This document shows positions 28,301 through 40,300 of a DNA stretch of 64,000 nt, one piece after another. Below the pieces are notes generated by a model that was given only the letters and a program-made list of their open reading frames with translations, was not told the origin of the DNA and searched no databases. The translations under genes were made by a program, and so were the position numbers. Position 1 is the stretch's first letter, and the number at the start of each line of letters is the position of its first letter. Origin of the DNA: Echinococcus granulosus (Eukaryota; Platyhelminthes; Cestoda; Cyclophyllidea; Taeniidae); NCBI RefSeq assembly GCF_000524195.1, contig NW_020170424.1:534644-598643 (forward strand), in the 5' to 3' direction.

Positions 28301-31300
28301 AGAGAGCATAGTTTGAATTGCAGATTTTTATAACGCGGATGATCCAACACTAGAGTGGATCGTCTACTTTGGTGAAAAACGGTCTTTCTTTCGAATTAGT
28401 ACCAATCCATGTCTTTCAAATCACACTCTTGATAATTCAATGAAAATTCAAGGGCTCCTTGATTTTAATCTCTTTTTTTAGTGAATACGCGAGAAGTTTG
28501 TAAATATTTCACTAGTCTGGGGGCTCTAAATTACGGTTGGATAGCCACCACCTGATAACTCATCTTGATGCATTTTTATTAATAGGCAAGAGATCGTGTT
28601 GTTTTAGTGTCTACCTGAATAATTTATCCCACAATCCTTCTCCTCTCCCGTGTAGGAGACGTGATACACATGCCAAAGCAGCACCCATCTTACCATGCTT
28701 GCCACCTCTCATTATGTGCGCCACTAATGCTTTCACTGTGATTACGGAATCAAAGAGCCAAATGCGTTCTCTTTCTGACCAACACAACTTTCAAAAGTGG
28801 AGGTGGTGGTAGGGACTGAAAAGGGGGAAAAAAAACTGTGATTATGCTCAAGATAATGGCACCATCAGGGGTAATTCTAGTAACATTGAGACCGCCTTTG
28901 TGTTTGTGAGTGTCTTTGTTCTCCTAATAATACTTTTAATTAACCCAAGGAAAGAAAAGTAAGGGATGAATACCACATTTGAGGCATGTCACATGGCACC
29001 CCTGTTGTCTTAATTCCTCCTGCGACTTGCCTCTAAATTACGGGTTTTTCTGGTAGAAAAAAATACATCAAAGCACCGGAGTTGAGGTGTACTTTTGGAA
29101 GGAGGAGGGAAGAAGCAGGAGAGGAGAACAAAAGTGCACTCAATTTTGGCATTTTTGATTTTAAGTACTATAGTTTGTGGACTGGTGATGAGTGTATTGG
29201 AAATGGAATGGAATGAAAGCCTTTGCTACTTAAACACCTTTTTTGTCTTTTGTCTTGGCCTTGCCTAGAATTTGACCTTGTTCTCAACTCGTCTTCCTTT
29301 ATAATTGGCTTCATGGTAGGCATCTGAATCCAGATTGCTGAACTGATTTTCTGCATTGTCTAAGGCTTCCCCGAAGAGTTGATGGGCTGCTATCCGAAAT
29401 GATCCGAAATGTAGTGAAGTGAAGGCCATATCACAGAGATGATGAACGAGACCAGAAGAGACTAAAGACGTAGTTAAGGCCATTTGATTTTGGAGAGTCT
29501 CCTCAAATTTGAAGAATCAGATCAGCTCAGAAGATTCTTCCGAATCTCAACGAGGTTTCCCGTTTTGTGGATCATAAAGCTAGAGATCTCTTCGTTGTCT
29601 AGCGTAGGTTTTTCGTCTTATTTGTTTCCGCTCTGGAGGAAGCCTTTCCTGAAGAGATCGCGAGTTACTTGTAGCATGATAACCTCAAAGGATCTTATAC
29701 CAGCACCTCAGAAGGATAGTTTAAGATCTGGATTCTATATGGCACGAGCTTAGAATAGACGGGATGAATTGATGCAGATATTGTTGTTAGACGGCTGGGT
29801 ATTCACGATTTCCTTCAGAGTGATGTATGAATCACCTCTTGAAGATATTCACAAGACATATATCTGACATTTATTCGAAAGTTAAGCAGATATGCTTCCG
29901 TAATAAATGCGAGCTTCCTAATACCCTTATTTTCCACTCATTCTCTAGTTCAAAAAGATGCTGAACAAGGAGCTCAGTCAAGTGTATGACGGAGATAAGC
30001 TCAGCTCCCAAATCACCGAGTACATATGTTCCACTTTTCTGGATCAGGACGAACAAACCGCCGACAATCAGTTGCCCGGTAGTAGCGGCAATGGCGGTGG
30101 CGCCAATGGGGAGGATGATAATGAGCCTGTCGCTGCTTCTTCTGCTTTAGTGGCAGCGGTAGCAGCAGCTGCCTCCGCTGCGGCAGCTGCTGCTGCCTCT
30201 AAGGCTGCAGATACCGTCACTAGCAGCGGTGTTGGCGTTGTCGATGTTGGTGTCGGTATAACAGAACAGAAGACAATCACTGCTGGAAGTAGTGCAGATT
30301 TCCGGAAAATGCAACAGGAAGGGCAACAGGGACCGCTTTTACCGTCATCAGTGATTGTTCGGTTGGATCGCAATGCGGCGCAGAAGTTGGCTGCCGTCGC
30401 TGCAGCTTCCGAGGTAAAAGGAGCACCAAAGATCCGCCCTCCATATCATTTAGCAGAGGCATGCTCTAAGCTTTGGGTGGCAAAAAAACTTTATATAACG
30501 GTTACTTACTTTGTCCATAATGGTAAAGTGAGACGGATAGGACTTAGCAGATTCAGCTTCCTGGGTTACAAATGATTACTGAGGTATTTACTAAAGACCT
30601 AACGAAAAAAATAATTTGTTTCTCCAAACAATCGGTTGCAAGCGGTTTTGTGAGAGATTGTAGGATCATTTTGGCTATAAACAAAAAGGCCCCATCTCTT
30701 GCTGTTAAAATAGCCAGGATTTTATCAGACGTTTGAGAGTTTATAACTGAGAATTGTGTGGAGGATTTTATGGTCACGTAAAATTGAGGATCATTTTTTC
30801 CTACGGGTAGGTCCGTTTCTCAACATCACGTAACTGCAATTAATGAAATTTTTAACCGGTCTAAGTTCAAATTACCTTGTCACTTATGTTTTAGGTTATT
30901 CGAATCCTAAGTAACTGTCATTTTCTCAAGTAAATGGTGTTTTAGAAGTGTTTAATTATTGCTATACCTTTGGACAGTTGACTATGCCGAGAATAAGTGA
31001 TCGTGACATTGCAGGGGAGACAGTCATACAGGTACAATAACTAAGAGGCTATTTTAGCCCAATCGGATGGTGGCGTGTTAATAGGATCTAAAAACCTTGT
31101 TAAGCAGCACATTCGCCTTCTTTAAAATTTTGCAATCTTTGTAGATCGCTTAAAGATTATGAAAAGTGTACGAGGAGGGGGTGGGGGGAGGGTTTAAGTC
31201 AAATCGAGACTCTAACGCAGTTCCCCAGTAAACTCTCATCCTGGCAAAAAGTGGCAAACCGTCTTGGTACTCAGTGTGGGCTGACTTTTGAAAGCGAAGA

Positions 31301-34300
31301 CCTTCTTGAATTGTTGTGCTTACCGTTCCCACAGAAGGACTCGTCCCTCTTGCAAGTTCACCAAGGCTTATTAGGCAATCAGGTCTCCAGGANNNNNNNN
31401 NNNNNNNNNNNNNNNNNNNNNNNNNNNNNNNNNNNNNNNNNNNNNNNNNNNNNNNNNNNNNNNNNNNNNNNNNNNNNNNNNNNNNNNNNNNNCCCGAGAC
31501 ATGTGTGTCCGCTACCACTAGTAGGAAACAGTCGAAACTTTGGTGCTGCCATAGTAGCTACCTTTATCCTACAGACTCGGACAATCAAAAATCCAATTTT
31601 ATCCTAACTGCCACTTGGAAAAGGGCATTGATATTGGTGGATCTTATTCACGTACACATCTATCGAAATTCTTCAGTTCTCATACAGTTTGGTTGCATTA
31701 AATTGGGATGATGCTGAGCCAATGGTTTTAAAATTCATCTTCACTGTTGTCTATAATTTAACACGGCTTTGATGATACAGAAATGTGTCGCCGCAACTGG
31801 ACTATGGTAGGGCAAGTAGACTTTTTAATCCAGTGATAATAAAATACCTTAAACTAGCCCCTATTCAAATCGTATCTGATCTCGATGCTTCCACTAAATT
31901 CATCCTTTTTACTTCTACCGCTCCATTACCAACAGAAGCGTCCCAGTGAGGTTTTGCTCGGTCCTGGTCGACTGACCGACTCACATCGATCCTCTGCTGC
32001 CTCCGTCTCCTCCCCTTTCGTGCCGAGTATATTGGGTGTCAATGGCGGCGTGACAGGACTTGGTGTGGATCCTAAGAAGGTGGCTCAATTTGAGGATCTG
32101 CCAGAGCCCCCACCTCCCTACGGCGTCATTTCTGAGCATTCAGAGGAAATTACCGAGGTGAGGTGCTTGATTTACTCTCATTTTTGGAAGTCGTCTTTTC
32201 ATATTCTGACTATACCTCTTCTAATGCGTCTCATACCTTTGTTTTTACGATCCCATATCTGCTATTTGGTTTGCTCGGTCGTATTTGTAAGAAACATCTG
32301 AGACATGTTGGTCCATTTTTGGAGTGTCTTCAGTCTCCTTTCCCCCAATCTCATATTGATGTGGAATTCCTAATGCCATTGTCTTACTGGGGCATGTCAG
32401 ATTCGGTTAGATGCATGCATTTACGATTGTCAACTTGAATCCGATTTTGAGGTTTTGTAAAACCAAAATGTAGTTTTTTGCGCGTGACATCTTTGGTTTT
32501 GAAACCCCCTTTTCCACATTAGCCATTTTCAGCTGGTTATCACGATCTATTGCCTTGACCTCAGATCAGGTCTGTCTCCCACGTGAAGTGTGACTTCATC
32601 CTAAGGTACGGGCCAAGTATCAGAAAGAACCAACTTTCTCTCTATCTACCAACTTGTTGTTTATGAACTAGCCACAACCTTGCCTCGAAAAATATCCCGT
32701 TGCTTAGTGGTTCTAGTTGATGTCACATTGTTTTCTTGGCCTCATATAAGCCCATCCATGGATTTAGGAAGACTGCCTTAAGAGAGGTGCATAGAAATCT
32801 GGATAAAGGAAAACTGAAAGGTGAAAGTAAAGAGACCAAGGGTAATATCTCTGACTGTGCATCCACTGGTTCGAGGGGATCGAATGTTTTATTTCCAAGA
32901 CGCTGAACGTTCAACGTAAAGATCCATTTCGAATATCCCAGCTGCATACCTCATAGCATACTGCTCACTTTTTTACGGCCTAACGTTAGTTACAGTGTCT
33001 CCTCCTCCACTTTGACAGTTTACCCATACTTACCCGGGTATTTTCTTGCCACCTCCTAGCGGTTAAACACTGAAGCAGATAAAGACGACCACTTTTTTAT
33101 CATCAACTTTTTCAATTAGAGATTTTGATCTCCTCAACACCCAAATAGATCCAAATACAGAATAGGGAAATTTGAAGGAGATCCACACTTGAAATCGAGC
33201 TTGGAATTCCGCAATACTGTCACGCCCCCACCTCCGACCACGAGTATGGTGTTTCACATCTAACAGGTTATAAAAGTAGACCTGTTTTTTCCTCCCACGG
33301 TTGGCGTACTCGAATCACATGACGTGGAACTAAAGAACATCTCGTTAGGGTGTGTGTATGCGCATGAAGGTTGTCAAAAAACCTTTGCATATATTTGTGT
33401 CAGTTGGCCCAATATTAACGGAACTCTTGGCACAAGTGTTCGTCTGATGACAAAAATAATGCTTCTAATAATTGAAATTGATTTTTTAAATCTCCGCCCC
33501 TCCCCTCCCTCCACCTTTTGGGAAGAAATGTAAAGAGGGCAACGAGGAATTCTGCGATCATTGAACCCCCTCCTTGTGTATTTACTCCAGCGCACTCACC
33601 ATTGTTTTTTGGGGTGAGGCACTTCTGAATACATAATGAGGTGTACGAATCTAGAAGCAAAGTTTATTATTAGCGTCAAAAGGTCTGGAAGGTAATCAAC
33701 ATGATTGGAATCTGCTTGATAGCCGAGGGCGATTAAAATAAATGTTACATTGGCATATAACAATTGATTCGTTCCCGCCGTCGTCCTCAGCGCTCCTCGT
33801 TTTGTTACACACCTTCAGCCTAGCCGTTGCAACAACGACGTCAGTGGGGAATGGGAATAATGTAAGGAAGCCTTGGCACTTGGGTCAGTACATCTCGCAT
33901 GAATTTTAATGGGATTTCCCAAATCGCGCCTTTTGTTAAGGGGATTGGCTTCGGCTGGTGGTTAAACGCATTTGGCGCACGAAACCTATTGCGGGAGCAT
34001 TTACGAAGTACTAGGTCTGGTTTGTCCTACTACTCAAGCGTATTACCTTCCCTTTGTACTTTAGTCTGTTATCTACCATGTTTCAAATTAAGGTCTTCAA
34101 TTTGGCAGTTTTTAAGATCCTTCAGTTTTTGGACATTTCAGATTCGGATATCTACGGGATGTGCCTTTCTTTTACGTAGTTTTTGGTGTATTTGTCTCTA
34201 ACTCAAACACATTTGAAACCCACTGAAATGTAAACTTGGAACTTCTTCAGAAAAAATAGATTCATGATGGCACTTTAGTTGTTATTACTGTGTAATTCCA

Positions 34301-37300
34301 GCAGGACAATGTGCTGCCTACTTGGTGGCATCAGTTAGTCCTCCATGTAGTCATTGAAACTGAATCGTAATTAAGTGACAGCTTCAAGGAAGAATACAGG
34401 GAAGAAATGTCTCGCTGACAGCCTCAAAAATTTTATCCCTAAAGACATGTTTATTGTTAAATCGGAATTGGTAATGATGCTGTTAAGTCGTTCCAAAATG
34501 AAACATGGTCTCACAGCGGTGTCAACGACACGACTTTGTCATTTTGTTAACCGTTGAAAGGCTTTCTTCACAATTCATAAAGCATTTTACCGCCTCAAAG
34601 ACTAATAATTCCTCTCCTATGACTACTTTAAGCGGCATTGTTGTTAAAACTCTTCTTCACCAGTTCTTCAAACTGCTTGCTCACTGCTAGAAGGGATCGT
34701 GTCCAGCGGAACTTGAATCACCAAGTCAGCGCATAAGTAAATGCCAATGAGTCAGCGTTGACACGAGTTTCAATTGGGGTTGATGTCTTCCAAGAATCCT
34801 GGCGAAAAACATTGCTATGCCAAATCTGATTAGGCGAAGAATAAATCAAAGAAAAGCCTTTTATATTAATAGCAGTAGAGAGGAGGGTGAAATCGCGATA
34901 AAAGCCAATTCTCACATCACACAAGAAACATGATATTCAGCCTCTGGTTGCTCGTGGCAACTATTTCATGCTTTTTACCATGCAGTTTCGTTTTCTTTTT
35001 CCTCTAATTTGGCTATTGCAGGCAGGTTGCAATGAGTTCTCTCAGTCGGGATGTAAATCACTAAGTAGACATTGTTGGCTTTGGGGTTCCAGTGACTTTT
35101 CTAATCAATTTGATACCAACTTATGGATCCGAAAACACTCCCACTGCCAACGACACACAAGTGAGCGTCCAACTTTGTCACCTCGCGCAAGGTTGGTACA
35201 TCTAATTATAAGGAAACTAGTTGGAACGGAAAGAAAGAGCTATTAGTATCATTGTTAGATGAATGAAGCTCTAGGGCTGCGGTGATTGATCTTTCTTTGA
35301 GCTTCTGTTTATAAATACTGAAGGATCAACAATGAGCCGAAATTAGTCATTCAAGGTGTCAACATGACTGAATTATTTCCAAACGAAATAGAACCGGATC
35401 ATTAAGTAGTATCTGTCCGTTTTTAAATTAAATAATTTATTTGTTAAACCACTTAAGACAGCACAATTTTATCATGGGGTTAATGTGAAGGGCTTGTTTT
35501 ACTTTTCACAAAGACTAGTCCAATTTCACGAAGAGTAAACACGATATTCAGTTTACTTAACGCTCTTTAAATGAGTTGACAAACTTGTCATTGGTAGTCT
35601 TTGAATCACGGGATTGGCTCGTGAAAGTGGAATTAGCTCTGCCAGATGAAGACCAGATTGCCAGATGGGATAACCTTTGCTTTGTAAATATGAGGACTTC
35701 GCCTCTTATTTACAAACAGAGGTTGGCGGCAGTTCAAAAATAAAGAAGAAAATACTTTTAAAAATAGGCGAAATTTTCTGGAGTGGATGAAACAGAGTGG
35801 AGATTTCAATGAACAACGTCAAGCTATGCGACATTTGAATCAAATACTTACCACTGCATGTTGGGCTGTGGTTAAGAGGGTGAAATAAACAAAAAGAGGG
35901 AAGAAAAGTGAAAAGCAACAGGTGAATAACCGGACGACCATGCCACCTCGTCTCATGTTTTGAGGCGGAATATTTCGGGAACAAAGTTTAAAGTAAGCGT
36001 TTCTTTCCTTCAGATAGGGTATTTAGATTTTATAGAAGTTGCTAAAGCCCTCCTAACACGTTCACTTCCAGCGTCACATATATGTGACACGCGATCCTAA
36101 TCGCTTTGTTACAACTGGATGCATCAAATCGTCCGTTGCAAGCAGATCGTTTGATCAGCGAACGATAAATAATACATTATTTTTCAGTTTTGAAGCAGCG
36201 AGACCCTAAGGAGGGTGGTGAAATAGCTGAGCTGTAGTGGTTGAATTTGTCATCCTATCCTAGTAGCGATCGCACAAATCTCCTACTGGTTCACAAGCCA
36301 TATTACCATTTCTGACAATTTTTGGCGATAGATTTAAAATGAAACCTTTTTTAGAATTTGAAAAATGTTTAGTCACTAGTATTTTCCCTTTTTCCATGTT
36401 TAACCTTTTAATTTACATCACCTTTATCTATCCATTCCATAAAAAACCCTCGAAGTGAATGACCAGTTTTACAAGTCCCAGTCTGACATTGTTTACATAT
36501 ATTAAAAGGAGTTCAGTGCATTTTTAAGCTACGTAACTCTATTTTCTCTTTGAGAAGTCCAAACAACTTTACAAATCGGCAATCCTTTTATCTGAGAGTG
36601 AAATTACGTACTTATTTTCCATTAATTGGTTGGCCAGCCAGTTAAAATTGAAGATGTGCTTTTTTTTCGTTCCTGTTATTCCCGTCTAGCGTTTTCTTTG
36701 CCATGCAAAATCTGGCCTCTTTATCCACTATTTCTTCTCAACAAAGTACCATAATTGTACTACCCAAAATTATTTGATTTACTTCACCTTCCTACCCTGG
36801 GCCTGGTTGACAGCTGTCAACTAGGCGACTAGAAGTTTGATCGTACATGATGCCCCAAAAAAGGTGTCAGCCCTTGTCCAATAGTTAATTTTATCTACCA
36901 CTGTGATGGGGATGGAAGTTTGCATGCCTCCATGCCTGAAAGCTTTGCAACAGTCCTAAACGAACTGAGCTGTTGATGCGATGACCTCGCAGCGCAAACG
37001 GCGGTGTACTTTTCGGTACGGCCCTATTTGCGCCATCACTAGCCCGCTGCTCTGCATTAGGTGGAGAGAAAAGGGAGAGTATGCCGGAAGGGGAAGAGAA
37101 GGAGGAGGAAGAGATAGAGGAGGAAGGGGAGAAGGTGTACTTTGTATGAGCAATGCGCTTTTACGGTTGTCACAACTACTCTACTGCGACTGTTCCTTCT
37201 GCAGATACCGTTTTCATCACCTGCAATGCTTGCCTGGATTCAGAACTGCCTTTGTATTTGTTTTAGCTCTTGGAAATTCAAAATTAGGCGTATCGATAGA

Positions 37301-40300
37301 ATTGACCGAAAAAATTTGAGCTCAGAGTTGAAAATGGCAGCGTTTACTAGCTCATATTTTTTGTAGTGGTTCAATTCAAAAGTTAGTCGTTTTCATTAAT
37401 TTTTGGAAAACAAAAAGCGGAAGAAGAGTAGTTGGGCTTAAAATTATCCTAAGTTCTGACTTAAAAGGCCAACGGTAGTGACTAGCGTTTTATACCGGTT
37501 GAATTTGGAGTGTTGTGGGTCTTGGGTTTTATTTGAACTCCAAAAATAAACCTGCACTTTTGTTTTTGGTGCAAACGGGTGAAACGGGAATTACAAATTT
37601 CTCAGGGTGCCTGCTGACGTCAACTTTGTAGTCACTGCTTTTGAAGTAGTGCTGTGTGAACTTCGAATCCCAAATTTTTGCATAATGAAGGAGCGTAATT
37701 CGAAATTGTTCTACTGCCTTTGAGGTGCAATTCACAACTTATTTGCTATAAATTGGAGCGCTGAGTCCGGAAAAATTTAACTTGCCCAATTTTTCAAAGT
37801 GACATATAAAACTTGCAAAGTTATTTGGACAAATTGTTTTTTTTTTCAATTTTATTGTCCTACAACTAGCCCTCCATGAAGTCGCAATAGATCATTCCAG
37901 TGTGAAGGAAATTAGGTGCTTTATGTATAGAGAGGGCCTAGCAGGCTATAGGCCTGGCCTCCCGGCCGCTGAGAAGGAAGTTCAATCTATGTGGCCTGAA
38001 GAGTCCGCATAATTGGTTGTAGACTCAATGCCAAATCAATGGATGGGCACCCTTCTTCTTTTGAGCTCTTCCGCTCCGACTGTATCGAGGTCTTGTGTGA
38101 ATTACAACCATCCTCAAGACGGGATTGATAATGATGTTTAAAATCGAATGAATATTAGCTATTCGTGGTACTGCGTGCCGCAGGCCTTGATGGTGCTTTT
38201 TCTTCACGTTGAATTGTCTTGAGGGCAATCTATTCGGAAGATAATACTGAAAGATGGGCGACTTTTTAAATCTAGTATGCTCCGTATGCCAGTAGGAGAC
38301 GCGACTTCCTGTTTTTCAGCCATAAATCGTTGCTTTTATTTACGCAGACTAAGAGGTAAATGGACATTTGCATAATTATAAGGTCAGTACAGTAGGCGAT
38401 TCAACAAACACCAATTTGGTCCATTTAGAGCGAACCAGTACTAAAGTGGTCTTCCTTTATCCTTTTAAATATGAACAAACCGAATTTAGGATCCATGATT
38501 ATGCGAATCATTTGCGAAACCCAACCGAAAATGCGCGGGAAGTATTAGCTCCGGTGGTTTTAAGATTGCCTGAAGCACTTTCAGCTTTGCGTTCATTTGG
38601 AATGACAATTAAATTAAAGCAAAAGGCGTCGATTAAATTTTTACTTTAAAATTTGCTACGAACTCTTTGAACAAAGGGTTTTAGCGTGCCACATTGGCAA
38701 TGATACTCAAACACTTCTTTGCGAATCTTGGTTAGCAAAAATCACGTATGCCATCTCAATTAAGTTACTTGAAAGGTTTTCCTCTAAATCTATCCTGTTA
38801 ATTTGTCTATTTTACAGCTCCTGGAAGGTAGTCTCGATCAGTGGGGCATGGATATCTTTAAACTGGCCGAGTGTACCCCTAATCCCCTAACCTGCGTCAC
38901 TTACACAATCCTCAAGGTGAGTGTACGCTATTGGTTCCTCCTCTAGGTTGGTAAACTCCATTGGCTAGGCTTTTCTTGACCTTACTATGTCCCTTATTTG
39001 ATTCACTTTCCTAATGATATGGTAAATTTAACACTACAAACGACCAGAAGTAGGTATTATTTGGTAGTGAGGAGTATTAAGGGGGAAACAGATTTGACAT
39101 CCAGTTGAAAGAAGGCACGAAACACAAATGGATAGAATAGGGCTGCAAAAGTCGGAGGTGCAAATCAGGAAAGATTTTTGTAGGTGCCAAGCTCTTGATT
39201 GGTTGAATGAAGGTCACCTTTAATGTCTGCTTTAACTATAAATTATGCACTGAAATAGAAATTGTTAGAATTTTGTGCGATTGATGTTTTTAACAATCCC
39301 TTTGGTTAATTCACAACTAAGAAAAAGCTAGTGTAATTGAGAAATAAAGGAAAGAATACGCTTAGTAGTAATTTCACCGATAGTAAAGAAATTTCGAAGC
39401 GGGATTTAAGCTGTTTATATTCTTTTGATGAAATGAAAATTTTTATGCAGACCCCTGGCTTCCAGATCTGATGTACTTGTGGTTTAATGTAGTTTTACCG
39501 GATTGTAACCGAATGGATGGACGGCTAGACGGGTAGCTCGTAAAACGGGTAGATGGATAGACCAGTAGGTGGATAAATGATAGACAGAGTGATAGTTGGA
39601 CAGATAGATGCATCCACTTCCTTCCAGTTTTGGTGTTTTGAACTCATAAACCGCATTAGACCTATCACGGAGCTCACTTTCCGAGGCAAATCTGACTGCC
39701 AGAATGAAAGTTCGGTGCGGCACGGCGTATCTACAAAGGAAATCATGTTCTGCATGACTATTTAGTAAGGAAAAGAGCCGAAAAATGCTGTCAACACAAT
39801 CGTCCAATCAGACAATTGATCCGCCAGTCAACCAATCGACTAAGTTGGTCCGAATTACTGATACCGCACAATTCGCCTCAGATCGCGTTCTTACAACTCA
39901 TTTGGAAGCTCGGACATGAGAGGCCCAACCCATCCCCCTCAATATGTAATTTACTCTAAATGGGCGCTTTTTTATTCATGGCTGGATTTGCATTGTTTAT
40001 GCAACTAACTGTTTGGTTGGTATGATGAGATCCGTGGAATGAACAAATTTTGAAGACCTGAATGATTGTGGCGGAAATAAGTGTATTCGTGTGCGCGTGC
40101 TTAAATTCCTTTGATTAAATCTTTGTCTTTACCGTAAAAGTGGGTTTATGGTTGTTCATTTTCAAAATTTGGCATTCGTTGTGAAGCTTGTAATGTACCT
40201 TTACTCTCAAGTCTAGCGCCAGCTAAGGAAAGTAGATGTTTAATCCAAGGACTCGGATAAGATCAAATACTTTCGATTTTAAGAGTCGAAATAAGGGTGT

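Larger units (their letters stand above)
22970..29948. other. PDE4 intron splitting UCR2
   Basis: 6.98 kb. Holds the tetranucleotide repeat, the candidate super-short exon, and unassigned ORFs at 23874-24212 and 25391-25603. A further coding-like stretch lies at 29260-29760 (minus frame [20 protein letters not shown]), family unknown. Confidence 0.7.
30414..31935. other. PDE4 intron with gap
   Basis: 1.52 kb including the first N gap and its flanking repeat. Nothing else recognised. Confidence 0.8.

Noticed and set aside
30068..30373. Minus-strand Ala-rich ORF
   Set aside because: Antisense of the PDE4 Ala-rich exon.
31251..31711. ORFs spanning the N gap
   Set aside because: They exist only because N was translated as X; same for the ORFs over 42324-42563.
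36981..37319. 112-codon ORF with a [13 protein letters not shown] stretch
   Set aside because: The Gly/Arg run comes from a purine-rich AGG/GGA repeat; no other support.
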